Assembly (NCBI RefSeq): GCF_009884975.1
Contig: NZ_CP041970.1
Location: forward strand, 1 to 64,000
From: Acinetobacter dispersus
GTDB taxonomy: Bacteria; Pseudomonadota; Gammaproteobacteria; Pseudomonadales; Moraxellaceae
Direction: 5' to 3'
Length of the DNA: 64,000 nt
The position numbers and the translations under genes are program-made. The notes below the pieces were generated by a model that had not been told where the DNA came from, made no database searches, and was given only the letters and a program-made list of their open reading frames with translations. Shown here piece after piece: positions 26,744-36,623 of this stretch; the first letter of the stretch is position 1; each line of letters starts with the position of its first letter.

Positions 26744-27465
26744 GGGTATTGATTATAGTTATTGAGCATAATATTGAGCTGCTCGCGGGTAAAACCAAGG
26801 TTGCGTAAGCCACCACTGCCCAAACGGCAGTCATAACTGCTCATAATATTGGTCGGTGTGGTTTTAGTAGCTTTAGGGGAACACACATGACCTAAGCCGA
26901 AAGCATGCCCCATTTCATGTACGCTGGCTGCTTGGGTTTGATAATTCAGTCTTTCCCAATCAATTAAAATAAAAGGTTGACCTTGGTTGCGGAATCCCCA
27001 ACTGGTGATATCTGCATATTTCAACTTTTCATTATAAGAATCATAAATAATAAATAATACTTCCTTGCTCTTTCTGCGTGGGAAACAAGTTTTGACTGCA
27101 CTTGGAAGATTGTCCGGAATCAATGCTGTAGGTTGATTCAACTGGTTGGCGAGATCACATTTACGTTTATTAAAGTCTTGATATGAATAGTAACGGTGGA
27201 TTTTAAACTTAAAGATTTTTTGATTATTTTCATCGACAAAATATCGATTTAATATCGCCAGTTCTTTATAGATTTGTGTTTTATTATCGAGTGCTTTAAT
27301 TTCAGGGCGGTTGTTGGTCACAATAAAACTGACATTGACGACAGGTAAATCATCGGCATCCAATGGGTATTGATAGGGAGGCATTTTTACAGGTGTTTTT
27401 TGAGTAGTACACGATGCACTGAAGATCAGACATAATAGTGTCAGGGCAGTAATTTTTAACCGCAT
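26740..27465 (-). CDS. Lipoprotein zinc metalloprotease (metzincin-like)
   Basis: 241 residues. The N-terminus MRLKITALTLLCLIFSASC is a lipoprotein signal with the lipid-modified Cys at 19. Near residue 185 it has HEMGHAFGLGH, the complete HExxHxxGxxH zinc site of metzincins, followed about 18 residues later by NIMSS, which fits a Met-turn. A preceding LIDWERL strand is consistent with the matrixin/archaemetzincin-like fold. Probable periplasmic or outer-membrane-anchored peptidase; the substrate is unknown. The start has GAGAGA upstream. It is convergent with the CapA gene, the two stop codons sharing 4 bp. Confidence 0.78.
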   Translation of the reverse strand: MRLKITALTLLCLIFSASCTTQKTPVKMPPYQYPLDADDLPVVNVSFIVTNNRPEIKALDNKTQIYKELAILNRYFVDENNQKIFKFKIHRYYSYQDFNKRKCDLANQLNQPTALIPDNLPSAVKTCFPRRKSKEVLFIIYDSYNEKLKYADITSWGFRNQGQPFILIDWERLNYQTQAASVHEMGHAFGLGHVCSPKATKTTPTNIMSSYDCRLGSGGLRNLGFTREQLNIMLNNYNQYP

Positions 27466-27554
27466 TTTGTTCTCTCAAGTTATTGCGTTTTAATTATTGT
27501 GGCTAGCTTTTCGCATGATTTTGATCATCTTAGCAGATTTTTATAGGTTGTATT

Positions 27555-27872
27555 GTGCAAGATACCAATGAACTACATCGACAAATCTTGGAAGTGATTG
27601 CCCTGATCCCATATGGCAAAGTGGCAAGTTATGGACAAATTGCCAAACTGGCGGGTTTGCCTAAACACGCACGTCTAGTCGGCTATGTACTCAAGCATTT
27701 AGATAAAGACAGTGAGATTCCTTGGTATCGTGTGATTAATTCGCAAGGCAAGATTAGCGTGACTCGAATCAATGAGAAAGGCGAAAATGTTCAGCAAAAT
27801 TTGTTAGAGCAAGAAGGGGTCTATTTATTAAAAGGTAAGGTCAGTTTAAAAATATTTGGCTGGCAGCCTTGA
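27555..27872 (+). CDS. atl: Alkyltransferase-like (ATL) DNA base-flipping protein
   Basis: 105 residues from a GTG start. The sequence has the O6-alkylguanine-DNA alkyltransferase fold: IPYGKVASYGQIAKLAG (recognition helix and Tyr) and LVGYVLKHL (arginine-finger-type region, here HARLVGY). The active-site motif PCHRV is replaced by PWYRV, so it cannot accept an alkyl group. ATL proteins bind O6-alkylguanine, flip it and recruit nucleotide excision repair. It is a single-gene unit 35 bp before the barstar-like gene. Confidence 0.9.
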   Translation: MQDTNELHRQILEVIALIPYGKVASYGQIAKLAGLPKHARLVGYVLKHLDKDSEIPWYRVINSQGKISVTRINEKGENVQQNLLEQEGVYLLKGKVSLKIFGWQP

Positions 27873-27907
27873 TTTTTAAATTAGCTTATTTGACCAGTGG
27901 AATATAG

Positions 27908-28657
27908 ATGAAAATTGAATTTGTAAAACATGATGATGAAAATGAATTAGATATCGTTCTTTATGGTTTAAATGTAGAAAAATATCAATATAATCAAGAG
28001 AAAATTATTTTTCATGATTGCCTTACTCAGCAGATAATTGCTGAAATGGAAGCGTTGAAATTATTTACTAGAACGAAAAAAGATCATCTCTTTGGACTCT
28101 ATTTAAGCTGCCATCAAGAGAACATCCATGAAAAGATGAGTGATCAAATATATTTTTCCTTTGATTTCGCATATCAAAATAATGATTTAATTATTTTCTA
28201 TTCTTTTGATGAAGAAGATACAGAATCAGAGTTAAATAAATTTTTTAAGAGAAAGGAGCTTATTTATAAATATTTAAATGGTGAGTGTGATCAAAAAAAT
28301 TGGTATGCGCTCAGTGATTTTGATAAGAAATGCTGGTTGGATATTGCTTATCTTAGAGCCCAGCTAGAGCAAATAGATGATCGTATTGTCAAAGAAATTA
28401 TTTTGGATGGGGCGTATATAGAATCTGAATTAGATTTATATTGCTATATTGGCGAAGAAGTTTGTGGGGTATTAGGTTATATGGGGGGGAGTTCTATGGC
28501 ATTAAGAGATTGTTTGACTGATGAGATTAGACCAATTCAGTATCCTTTACGCATCGTATGGAAAAATTTTGAATACTCAAAACAAAAATTTAACCAAGAT
28601 GATATTCAGTACTTCATTGATCTATTGTCTCAAAATGCCGATTTGAAAATTTGCTGA
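27908..28657 (+). CDS. Barstar-like protein with an unrecognised N-terminal domain
   Basis: 249 residues, markedly more AT-rich and Lys/Asn/Asp/Glu-rich than its neighbours. The C-terminal 90 residues resemble barstar (barnase inhibitor) folds: IILDGAYIESELDLYCYIGE, an LGYMGGSSMALRDCLTD segment where barstars have the YGxNLDALxDxLT helix, and PLRIVWKNF. The N-terminal 150 residues are acidic and unrecognised. Barstar proteins inhibit secreted or contact-delivered ribonuclease toxins. No toxin, VgrG, CdiB or Rhs gene is next to it, so this is a candidate orphan immunity gene, possibly acquired. Fold call is moderate; function is inferred. Confidence 0.65.
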   Translation: MKIEFVKHDDENELDIVLYGLNVEKYQYNQEKIIFHDCLTQQIIAEMEALKLFTRTKKDHLFGLYLSCHQENIHEKMSDQIYFSFDFAYQNNDLIIFYSFDEEDTESELNKFFKRKELIYKYLNGECDQKNWYALSDFDKKCWLDIAYLRAQLEQIDDRIVKEIILDGAYIESELDLYCYIGEEVCGVLGYMGGSSMALRDCLTDEIRPIQYPLRIVWKNFEYSKQKFNQDDIQYFIDLLSQNADLKIC

Positions 28658-28666
28658 TTGTATCTA

Positions 28667-29104
28667 TCAACGCACAATCAATACGGGAATATGACTCTCT
28701 GCTAAAACTTTCTGTGCCACGCTACCCAGTACAAACTGTTTAAAACCTGTACGTCCATGTGAACCCATAATGATCAGGTCTGCACCCAGATTTTGAGCAG
28801 CACCAATAATTTCCTGATGCACTGAAAAGCCTTCTAAGACTTGAGTAGCGACCGTAAGCCCATGCTCTTCAAACTTTTGTTCAGCTTTACTTAGATTCTC
28901 TTGAACATAGCCTCTGACACGTTCAATCAAATCATTGCTTTGTCCCATACGCACATAGGCATCGGCAAGATAGGGATCTAAGGTCATTACTTCAGCAACT
29001 GTGATTTCACTGTTTAAAGCTTTTGCGAGTTGAGCTGCTTCTCGAATGACATTCGCAGCAATTTCAGAGTCATCAATCGCCACTAAGATTTTTTGATAAG
29101 CCAT
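28667..29104 (-). CDS. Universal stress protein, UspA family
   Basis: 145 residues, the usual length for a single-domain Usp. It begins YQKILVAIDDSE and ends with the ATP-binding loop GSHGRTGFKQFVLGS plus HIPVLIVR, the G-2x-G-9x-G(S/T) pattern of ATP-binding Usp proteins. The start is set by AAGGAG 7 bp upstream. Cytoplasmic stress protein. It is convergent with the barstar-like gene with only 9 bp between stops and no evident terminator. Confidence 0.92.
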   Translation of the reverse strand: MAYQKILVAIDDSEIAANVIREAAQLAKALNSEITVAEVMTLDPYLADAYVRMGQSNDLIERVRGYVQENLSKAEQKFEEHGLTVATQVLEGFSVHQEIIGAAQNLGADLIIMGSHGRTGFKQFVLGSVAQKVLAESHIPVLIVR

Positions 29105-29340
29105 GTTAGTTACTCCTTATACTTATGATTTTGCATTGAATTTAGTATTTAAAAAGTTGTTTAAATTACAAGCTATATTGTTATAGTAAACCTCTTGGAG
29201 GATAAATAAAACCTAGCATTTTTATAGGGATAGTTATTATTTATAGGCGTATGGTTAAGCGAAGATTTTATTTAAATTACATGAAATTTCTATAAAAAAG
29301 GAATATGGGTATAACTCTGATTTATCTATAAAAAGTTAGA

Positions 29341-29961
29341 TTAACTTTTCTCGAAGTATTGGATAAGGGCTTCTACATCATCTGTCTGCAACTGTTCACG
29401 CATTTTTAAAATCTGCTTTTCATCTAAGTCATAAAGTTTGAGAGCAAGCAGTTTATTAATATCTTGTTCAGAGAAACGGTATTTAATGACTTTGGCTGGG
29501 ACACCACCAACAATCGCATAGGGTGGAACATCCTGAGTAACTACAGCACCTGTTGCCACGACTGCACCTTCACCCAGTTTCACCCCTTGCATGATCATGG
29601 CTCGACTGCCAATCCAGCAACCATCGGCAATGACTGTATCACCCGCGGGTTGAAAGCTCCGTGTATCAAAAGGGAAAGTTGAAATCCAGTCTGGGCGGTG
29701 CAGTTGATTACCACCCATCATAATCACGCATTCAGCACCAAAGCAGACAAAATTGCCAATATGCAATTGATCAATTGGTTTTTCAGGCGTAGCCGCTTTG
29801 TCATGTAGATAACGAACTACACAGCGTTCAAAACCCTGATCCCAATAAGCTGAATAATAAGAGTAGTTGCCTTTGATATGGATATTTGGATTTTTCACGG
29901 TTTTAGCAAGAAATTCGAACTCGCACCAGTGTTTCACAGGAGAGTTGATTAATGGATCCAT
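29341..29961 (-). CDS. CatB-like hexapeptide-repeat (xenobiotic) acetyltransferase
   Basis: 206 residues from ATG 29961 ([12 protein letters not shown]), the start that fits CatB-type proteins; an upstream in-frame ATG at 30033 adds 24 hydrophobic residues that look like leader DNA. The left-handed beta-helix shows in [49 protein letters not shown] and [16 protein letters not shown]. His of NQLHRPDW fits the catalytic His of xenobiotic acetyltransferases. It transfers acetyl from acetyl-CoA to a small molecule. It may or may not act on chloramphenicol; chromosomal CatB-like genes are common and their substrates often unknown. Confidence 0.82.
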   Translation of the reverse strand: MDPLINSPVKHWCEFEFLAKTVKNPNIHIKGNYSYYSAYWDQGFERCVVRYLHDKAATPEKPIDQLHIGNFVCFGAECVIMMGGNQLHRPDWISTFPFDTRSFQPAGDTVIADGCWIGSRAMIMQGVKLGEGAVVATGAVVTQDVPPYAIVGGVPAKVIKYRFSEQDINKLLALKLYDLDEKQILKMREQLQTDDVEALIQYFEKS

Positions 29962-30020
29962 ATCTAGACAAAAAAGTAAAAAAGCTAGGCTATTATACCG
30001 AGTGTTCGAAGGAATAAATA

Positions 30021-30053
30021 TAAACCTCACCATACTTAAGCAAGATGAGGTTT
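30021..30053 (-). terminator. Possible terminator downstream of the TonB receptor gene
   Basis: Inverted repeat AAACCTCA ... TGAGGTTT with a 16-base spacer, in the 157 bp between the receptor stop and the acetyltransferase start. The T-tract on the minus strand is weak, so this is tentative. Confidence 0.4.
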
Positions 30054-30118
30054 AATTGAGCTTAAAGTACTTACCGACTTTCGATCTTGTTTGTCAGATC
30101 TAATCTATTGCTAACAGA

Positions 30119-32365
30119 TCAATACTTAAAGCTTAAGCTTGCAGTCACGCTACGAGGTGAACCATACATATTTTGGCGTATCCAATAATTCACTTTTTCA
30201 TAGTATTTTTTATCAAATAGGTTATCTACATTAATCGCAAATTTATAACGTGGATTAATTTGATAGCCTAAGCTTGCCGAAGCCAATGTATAGCCATTTT
30301 GTTGTACACGCTCGTTACCTGTTCCATCGTAATAGCTAGATACGGCTCTTAAACCAAATCCAACATTAACTCCTTCAACGACTGTTGCTGGTAATTTATA
30401 AGTCGTCCATAAATTAAAATTATGTTTAGGGGTAAAGGTGTTAACAGGTTGTCCCTGTAGATCTGGGTCAGTTAGGTATTTACTTTTGGTGTAGGCATAA
30501 CCTGTTGTGATTTGCCAATTATCGGTAATTTGTCCACTCGCTTCGATCTCAAAACCTCGGCTACGCGCTTTACCTGCTGCCACCGAATAACCTAGACCTT
30601 CAGGCGCAGAAAGGTCTGCAATCGCACGATTTTTGTCCTCCAACTGATAGATCGCAGAAGAAAGATTTAAACGTTCATCGAAGAAAGAGGCTTTAAGTCC
30701 CGCTTCAATCTGAGTGCCAGTTCGGGGATCAAGTTGTTTACCTTTGCCACCCGTTACAGGATCGTAGGTAAAGTTATTTTGTGGTTTAAAGATTTCTGAA
30801 TAGCTTGAGTACACTGACACATTTGGATTAAGGTCGAATAATACTGCTGCATAAGGGGTAAATTCTGCTTTTGCATCATGTGTAGCTGCTGGGTCTGTGC
30901 TGTCTACACCATTATCACGCAAGGGAGTTGATATTGACTTCCACCAACTGACACGGCCACCACCGACCAAGGTTAAACGTTCTAGTGGTTTGATTCTTAG
31001 TTGGCTATAGATACCGTAGTTTTCAATTTTTTCTTTGCTGACATTGGTATCGTAATCAAAATCGGGTTCAGCAAACTGGTGCTGATTATCATGATGGATA
31101 TTGATTGTACCTATGAGAGGCGTGCCCCAAGACGAATAATTAGTTTTGGAGTTGCCTTTTAGGTAATCAGCGCCAATCAAAAAATTATGTGTCTGCCTTG
31201 CAAATAGGAACGGGGTGTTAAAAAATAAATCTGCGCTGAAGTCTTTATCTTGTCGTTTAAAGGCGAGTGCACTAAATTCAGACATATCACCTTTTACATC
31301 GGGTAAAGAGGGGTCGCTATATTTGGCGTGATTATCACGTATGCTTTGACGCACCGTGGCTTTAATCAGCCCATCATTATTTAAATGATGTTCCAGTTCA
31401 GCAAAAAATTCTTTATTGGTTAAATCCTGCTTATTCCAATCCTGTACAAAGCTTGTTTTGCGTGAAAGGTTGAGCAGCTGTTTGTCAGGGCCATAGGGTA
31501 AACCACGTGACAGGACGGTGTTAATATCTTGATAGGTCGCACCGAGCGATAGCGTGGTATTGTCCTGAATATCATATTCCAGTGTGCCGTATACCAGTTT
31601 CTTATTGCCATCAATCCCATTCATAAAGGTATCGTAATCTTGCGCTGCTGTGACCAATCTGCCACGTAATGCACCGTCTTGTGTGAGCTTCCCTGTAATA
31701 TCAGCTTCGCCACGATAGTTATCCCATGAACCAGCACTAACTTTACCTGATAAAGCAAAATCAGCTAATGCGCGTTTACGAACTAAATTAATCGAAACGC
31801 CTGGTTCACCTGCGCCACTGAACATGCCAGAAGCACCACGTAATACTTCAATACGGTCAAACACAGACAGATCCAGATAAGTTCCATTGCTGTCGGTTCT
31901 TAAGGTTGTACCATCCATTTGATAAGTATCGCTGCCATAACCACGCGCATTAAAATCATTGTAGTTTCCTGCTGCATCGTAGCGTACCACCGTCAGGCCT
32001 GTGACATATTTCATGGCATTATCAATGGTCGAGATATTTTGATCATCCAACTGCTGACGAGTAACCACAGAGACTGACTGTGGTGTTTCTTTTTGCGATT
32101 GTACGGTTTTACCAATTGCAATTTTTTTAGTTGTGTATGAGGTTGACTGCTCCTTTTCTGCAGCGACTTTGATGGTCGGTAAGGTATTGGCAGTGACTTG
32201 TTCATTGATGATAATGTTTTCAGCATTCGAGATGATCGGTTCAGCCATCACCTGTGTGGCTTGCACACATAGCATCAACATAGGTAAAGCGACTTTAGTG
32301 CGTCCTGCGATCAACTGTAGGGCATGGGAGAGGGGATGTTTGGTTAATCTTACAGTCTGCTGCAT
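30119..32365 (-). CDS. TonB-dependent siderophore receptor
   Basis: 748 residues with a signal peptide that probably ends after TQVMA (about residue 41). The plug domain follows (KETPQSVSVVTRQQLDDQ, then IDNAMKYVTGLTV, YQMDGTTL, FDRIEVLRGASGMFSGAGEPG). A 22-strand barrel ends with the aromatic VTASLSFKY. The pattern is that of the siderophore-receptor family (FhuE/FpvA-like). There is no N-terminal STN signalling domain, so it is a transporter only. It takes up a ferric siderophore across the outer membrane using TonB energy; the ligand cannot be told from sequence. A Fur box lies about 39 bp upstream of the start. No siderophore biosynthesis genes are nearby, which fits use of an exogenous siderophore. 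Confidence 0.92.
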   Translation of the reverse strand: MQQTVRLTKHPLSHALQLIAGRTKVALPMLMLCVQATQVMAEPIISNAENIIINEQVTANTLPTIKVAAEKEQSTSYTTKKIAIGKTVQSQKETPQSVSVVTRQQLDDQNISTIDNAMKYVTGLTVVRYDAAGNYNDFNARGYGSDTYQMDGTTLRTDSNGTYLDLSVFDRIEVLRGASGMFSGAGEPGVSINLVRKRALADFALSGKVSAGSWDNYRGEADITGKLTQDGALRGRLVTAAQDYDTFMNGIDGNKKLVYGTLEYDIQDNTTLSLGATYQDINTVLSRGLPYGPDKQLLNLSRKTSFVQDWNKQDLTNKEFFAELEHHLNNDGLIKATVRQSIRDNHAKYSDPSLPDVKGDMSEFSALAFKRQDKDFSADLFFNTPFLFARQTHNFLIGADYLKGNSKTNYSSWGTPLIGTINIHHDNQHQFAEPDFDYDTNVSKEKIENYGIYSQLRIKPLERLTLVGGGRVSWWKSISTPLRDNGVDSTDPAATHDAKAEFTPYAAVLFDLNPNVSVYSSYSEIFKPQNNFTYDPVTGGKGKQLDPRTGTQIEAGLKASFFDERLNLSSAIYQLEDKNRAIADLSAPEGLGYSVAAGKARSRGFEIEASGQITDNWQITTGYAYTKSKYLTDPDLQGQPVNTFTPKHNFNLWTTYKLPATVVEGVNVGFGLRAVSSYYDGTGNERVQQNGYTLASASLGYQINPRYKFAINVDNLFDKKYYEKVNYWIRQNMYGSPRSVTASLSFKY

Positions 32366-32403
32366 AAGGGAATACCTATTAAATATGCATAATGTTTATT
32401 TTT

Positions 32404-32422
32404 GTTAATGATAATTATAATC
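32404..32422 (-). promoter_or_regulatory. Fur box upstream of the TonB receptor
   Basis: GTTAATGATAATTATAATC matches 16 of 19 positions of the Fur consensus (GATAATGATAATCATTATC). It lies about 39-57 bp before the receptor start, where Fur would block its promoter under iron-replete conditions. Confidence 0.85.
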
Positions 32423-32500
32423 AATAGCGTTATCAAATAATTCTTAGCTGAATTTTAATTTTTATGATCAATGGTTATCGATGCTTTAAAAATACAAATA

Positions 32501-32716
32501 TCAATTCGAGAAAAATTTCCAAAGCCAAGTAAACAAACGTTGAATTTGCTTGGGAAATACAAAGCCTAGAACGGCACAGAGCAGGGTGGTATTAAAAATA
32601 ATGGCTATAGAGCTGGTCGAAGAATTCACATGAAATGCCCATGTAATGGCAACTGCAATACCAAGAACAATTCCTGCAATCGCATAGATCAATGCAGTCA
32701 TGAGTCGATCTTGCAT
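32501..32716 (-). CDS. Small two-TM membrane protein, unknown
   Basis: 71 residues, ATG preceded by AAAGAG. Two hydrophobic segments, about residues 8-27 (ALIYAIAGIVLGIAVAITWAF) and 37-53 (IAIIFNTTLLCAVLGFVF), then a basic/aromatic tail. No family recognised. It lies downstream of greA on the same strand, beyond the greA terminator, and upstream of the TonB receptor. The composition fits a real inner-membrane micro-protein. Confidence 0.65.
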   Translation of the reverse strand: MQDRLMTALIYAIAGIVLGIAVAITWAFHVNSSTSSIAIIFNTTLLCAVLGFVFPKQIQRLFTWLWKFFSN

Positions 32717-32757
32717 CTCTTTATCTCATTTTGTTTAGATACAGGATGCCTGAAACG

Positions 32758-32788
32758 AAAGAACTCTTCAAATGATGAAGAGTTCTTT
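32758..32788 (-). terminator. Terminator of greA
   Basis: 13-bp perfect stem AAAGAACTCTTCA / TGAAGAGTTCTTT with a 5-base loop, 20 bp past the greA stop. Confidence 0.8.
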
Positions 32789-32807
32789 GGCAATTTATTT
32801 AGGTGGA

Positions 32808-33284
32808 TTAGATATATTCAACACTTACGATTTCGTATTCAACTTCACCTTGTGGTGTTTGAATTTTTGCTTCGTCGCCTTCGTTTTTACCTAGAAGACC
32901 ACGTGCAATCGGTGAGTTCACTGAGATTTTATTGATTTTAAAATCTGCTTCGTCATCGCCTACGATTTTATAAGTCTTACGTTCTTCGGTATCTAGGTTT
33001 TCAATCGTTACAGTCACGCCAAAAACAACACGACCATTTTGCTCGAGTGTTTTAACATCAATTTCTTGAACTGCACCAAGTTTACCTTCGATATCCTGAA
33101 TACGGCCTTCACAGAAACCTTGCTGTTCACGCGCAGCATGATATTCAGCATTTTCCTTTAAATCACCGTGCTCACGTGCTTCAGCAATCGCTTGAATAAT
33201 ACGTGGGCGATCAACTGTTTTGAGCTGTTGTAATTCTTTCTCTAAGGCAACCTTGCCTTCGGGAGTCATAGGATAACGTTGCAT
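32808..33284 (-). CDS. greA: Transcription elongation factor GreA
   Basis: 158 residues, exactly the E. coli GreA length. The N-terminal coiled coil contains the acidic tip around [20 protein letters not shown], whose Asp/Glu pair stimulates RNA cleavage in backtracked polymerase. The C-terminal FKBP-like domain has [15 protein letters not shown]. The start has AGAGGG 7 bp upstream. It rescues arrested RNA polymerase. It sits directly after carB, as in other gammaproteobacteria, but a terminator separates them. Confidence 0.97.
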   Translation of the reverse strand: MQRYPMTPEGKVALEKELQQLKTVDRPRIIQAIAEAREHGDLKENAEYHAAREQQGFCEGRIQDIEGKLGAVQEIDVKTLEQNGRVVFGVTVTIENLDTEERKTYKIVGDDEADFKINKISVNSPIARGLLGKNEGDEAKIQTPQGEVEYEIVSVEYI

Positions 33285-33321
33285 TTCAGTCCCTCTAAAT
33301 TGGTTGGGAAAATACAGGATT

Positions 33322-33363
33322 AAAAAAAGAAAAAGCCCGCCACCGATAAGGTGACGGGACTTT
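33322..33363 (-). terminator. Terminator of carAB
   Basis: On the minus strand GTCCCGTCACC pairs with GGTGGCGGGC (one G-U pair) around TTATC, followed by T5-C-T7. It lies between the carB stop and greA. Confidence 0.88.
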
Positions 33364-33375
33364 ATCGGTAGAGAA

Positions 33376-36300
33376 TTAACCTACAGTTTGTAAATCTTGC
33401 AAGCGGTATACATCCATTGGCAATTTCACAGCAAATGCTTGGCAAACTGCTTCTGCACCGTTAATTGTCGTAGTGTAATACACCTTGCCTTGTAGGGCAG
33501 CACGACGAATCATGGCAGAGTCATACTGAGCTTGTTTGCCTTCAGTTGTGTTGACAATAAGATGAATTTCACCATTTTTCAAGCGGTCAACAATATGTGG
33601 GCGACCTTCGGTCACTTTATTGACAGCTTCACATTCAATTCCTGCTTCTTTCAGAACACGATGTGTACCATTGGTTGCAACAAGCTTAAAGCCATAAGCG
33701 ATTAACTGTTTTGCAATGTCAGCAATGTATTTCTTATCTGATTCACGAACAGATAAGAATGCATGTTTCACTTCGCCTTCAGTTGGTAAGCCCGGTAAAC
33801 GTTCATTTGAACCAAGCACTGCTTTATAGAATGCTTCACCAAATGTTTTACCAACGCCCATCACTTCACCTGTAGATTTCATCTCAGGCCCAAGCATTGG
33901 ATCTACGCCAGGGAATTTAGCAAATGGGAACACCGCTTCTTTAACAGCAAAATGTGTTGGAATGATTTCTTTGGTGAAACCTTGTGATTCCAAAGATTGG
34001 CCAGCCATACAGCGAGCAGCAACTTTTGCTAAAGAGTCACCAATACACTTAGATACGAAAGGAACGGTACGTGATGCACGTGGGTTCACTTCAAGAACAT
34101 AAATGTCGTTGCCTTTAACAGCAAACTGAACGTTCATCAAGCCGATTACGCCAAGCTCTTTTGCCATCGCAACCGTTTGACGGCGCATCTCATCCTGTAC
34201 TTCTTGAGAAAGCGAGTAAGGAGGAATAGAACATGCTGAATCACCTGAGTGAATACCTGCTTGTTCAATGTGCTGCATGATACCGCCGATCACAACATCT
34301 TTACCGTCAGATACGCAGTCCACGTCAACTTCAGTTGCATCGTCAAGGAAACGGTCAAGCAGGACAGGGGCTTCATTCGACGCTTGTACTGCTTCACGAA
34401 GGTAACGTTTAAGTTCTTCTTCGTTATACACGATTTCCATTGCACGACCACCCAATACATAAGATGGACGAACAACCAGTGGATAACCCACTTTAGCTGC
34501 TTCTGAAATACCTTCTTCAGCAGATTTTACAATGCTGTTATTTGGTTGACGAAGCTGTAGACGTTGAATCATTTGTTGGAAACGTTCACGGTCTTCTGCA
34601 CGGTCAATCGCATCAGGAGATGTACCAATGATAGGTGTACCTGCTTCTTCCAAAGCACGTGCCAATTTCAAAGGTGTTTGACCACCATACTGTACGATCA
34701 CGCCTTTAGGCTTCTCGGTACGTACGATTTCAAGTACATCTTCAAGTGTTACAGGCTCGAAGTATAAACGGTCAGATGTGTCATAGTCTGTTGAAACTGT
34801 TTCAGGGTTACAGTTCACCATGATCGTTTCATAACCGTCTTCACGCATTGCAAGCGCAGCGTGTACACAGCAGTAGTCAAACTCGATCCCTTGACCAATA
34901 CGGTTAGGGCCACCACCAATCACCATGATTTTGTCACGGTTTGATGGATTTGCTTCACATTCTTCATCGTAAGTTGAATACATGTAAGCAGTACCCGATT
35001 CAAACTCGGCTGCACAGGTGTCAACACGTTTGTAAACTGGATATACACCCAAGTTCCAACGTTGCTTACGGAATTGTTTTTGTGAAATACCCATCAAGCC
35101 TGCAATACGAAGGTCAGATAAACCTTTGCGCTTGAATGAACGGATATTGTCAGCGTTTAAGTCACCAAAGCCCAATGTTTTCACTTGTGCTTCAGTTTTG
35201 ATGATGTCTTCGATTTGGATCAAGAACCAACGGTCAATTTTAGTTGCTTCAAATACGTCATCTAAAGAGAAACCATGACGGAATGCATCAGCAACGTACC
35301 AGATACGCTCTGGACCAGGAACTTTAAGCTCTTTTAGGATGATGTCTTTGGCATTGGCTGTACCAGCTTCAACTTTTTCATCAAAGCCACTTACACCCAC
35401 TTCAAGACCACGAAGTGCTTTTTGTACAGATTCTTGGAAGTTACGACCAATCGCCATCACTTCGCCCACAGATTTCATCTGAGTCGTTAGTACTGGCTCA
35501 GCTTGTGGGAATTTTTCGAAGTTAAAACGTGGAATCTTAGTGACAACATAGTCAATCGATGGTTCGAAAGATGCTGGTGTAATACCGCCAGTGATGTCAT
35601 TTTTCAATTCATCAAGGGTATAACCTACGGCAAGTTTCGCTGCGATTTTCGCAATCGGGAAACCTGTTGCTTTAGATGCAAGTGCAGATGAACGAGAAAC
35701 ACGTGGGTTCATCTCAATCACAACCATACGACCGTCTTTCGGGTTAATACCGAATTGAACGTTCGAACCACCAGTCTCTACACCGATTTCACGAAGAACT
35801 GCAACCGATGCATTACGCATCAATTGATATTCTTTGTCTGTCAATGTTTGTGCAGGTGCAACAGTGATTGAGTCACCTGTGTGTACGCCCATTGGGTCAA
35901 AGTTTTCGATCGCACAGACGATGATACAGTTGTCGTTTTTGTCACGAACAACTTCCATCTCGTATTCTTTCCAACCAATGAGTGATTCATCAATCAATAA
36001 TTGTTTGGTTGGAGAAAGATCGAAACCACGTTCACAGATTTCTAGGAATTCTTCGCGGTTATAAGCAATACCACCACCTGAGCCACCCATTGTGAATGAT
36101 GGACGGATGATGACTGGGAAGCCAAAACCTGCTTGGATTGCCAAAGCCTCTTCCATTGTTTCTGCAATGGCTGCTTTTGGACATTCCAAACCAATTTTAC
36201 GCATTGCGATATCAAACAGTTTACGATCTTCTGCTTTTTCAATCGCGTCTTTTGATGCGCCAATTAGTTCAACATTATATTTTTCAAGGACGCCGTGCTC

Positions 36301-36609
36301 ATCTAACGCAAGGGCACAGTTCAATGCAGTTTGACCACCCATGGTTGGAAGGACTGCATCTGGACGTTCTTTTTCAATGATTTGTGCAACTGTCTGCCAA
36401 GTGATTGGCTCGATATACGTCGCATCCGCCATTGCAGGGTCAGTCATAATGGTCGCTGGGTTAGAGTTCACCAAAATAACGCGATAACCTTCTTCACGAA
36501 GCGCTTTACATGCTTGCGCACCAGAATAGTCAAATTCGCAGGCTTGACCAATGACAATAGGACCAGCACCAATAATTAAGATGCTTTTAATATCCGTACG
36601 TTTAGGCAT
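33376..36609 (-). CDS. carB: Carbamoyl-phosphate synthase large subunit
   Basis: 1077 residues (E. coli 1073). Two homologous ATP-grasp halves are seen: an N-terminal carboxyphosphate domain ([34 protein letters not shown]) and a carbamate-kinase-like domain ([34 protein letters not shown]). The C-terminal MGS-like allosteric domain follows (about 940-1077). It makes carbamoyl phosphate from bicarbonate, ammonia delivered by CarA, and 2 ATP, for arginine and pyrimidine synthesis. It starts 14 bp after carA with CGGAG as ribosome site, so the two form an operon. Confidence 0.98.
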   Translation of the reverse strand: MPKRTDIKSILIIGAGPIVIGQACEFDYSGAQACKALREEGYRVILVNSNPATIMTDPAMADATYIEPITWQTVAQIIEKERPDAVLPTMGGQTALNCALALDEHGVLEKYNVELIGASKDAIEKAEDRKLFDIAMRKIGLECPKAAIAETMEEALAIQAGFGFPVIIRPSFTMGGSGGGIAYNREEFLEICERGFDLSPTKQLLIDESLIGWKEYEMEVVRDKNDNCIIVCAIENFDPMGVHTGDSITVAPAQTLTDKEYQLMRNASVAVLREIGVETGGSNVQFGINPKDGRMVVIEMNPRVSRSSALASKATGFPIAKIAAKLAVGYTLDELKNDITGGITPASFEPSIDYVVTKIPRFNFEKFPQAEPVLTTQMKSVGEVMAIGRNFQESVQKALRGLEVGVSGFDEKVEAGTANAKDIILKELKVPGPERIWYVADAFRHGFSLDDVFEATKIDRWFLIQIEDIIKTEAQVKTLGFGDLNADNIRSFKRKGLSDLRIAGLMGISQKQFRKQRWNLGVYPVYKRVDTCAAEFESGTAYMYSTYDEECEANPSNRDKIMVIGGGPNRIGQGIEFDYCCVHAALAMREDGYETIMVNCNPETVSTDYDTSDRLYFEPVTLEDVLEIVRTEKPKGVIVQYGGQTPLKLARALEEAGTPIIGTSPDAIDRAEDRERFQQMIQRLQLRQPNNSIVKSAEEGISEAAKVGYPLVVRPSYVLGGRAMEIVYNEEELKRYLREAVQASNEAPVLLDRFLDDATEVDVDCVSDGKDVVIGGIMQHIEQAGIHSGDSACSIPPYSLSQEVQDEMRRQTVAMAKELGVIGLMNVQFAVKGNDIYVLEVNPRASRTVPFVSKCIGDSLAKVAARCMAGQSLESQGFTKEIIPTHFAVKEAVFPFAKFPGVDPMLGPEMKSTGEVMGVGKTFGEAFYKAVLGSNERLPGLPTEGEVKHAFLSVRESDKKYIADIAKQLIAYGFKLVATNGTHRVLKEAGIECEAVNKVTEGRPHIVDRLKNGEIHLIVNTTEGKQAQYDSAMIRRAALQGKVYYTTTINGAEAVCQAFAVKLPMDVYRLQDLQTVG

Positions 36610-36623
36610 TATTCGCTCCGTAA

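Noticed and set aside
29962..30033. N-terminal extension of the CatB-like protein
   Set aside because: 24 residues not typical of the family, with no ribosome site; the internal ATG at 29961 was chosen.
34249..36579. Plus-strand frames over carB
   Set aside because: Antisense to a complete, conserved carB.
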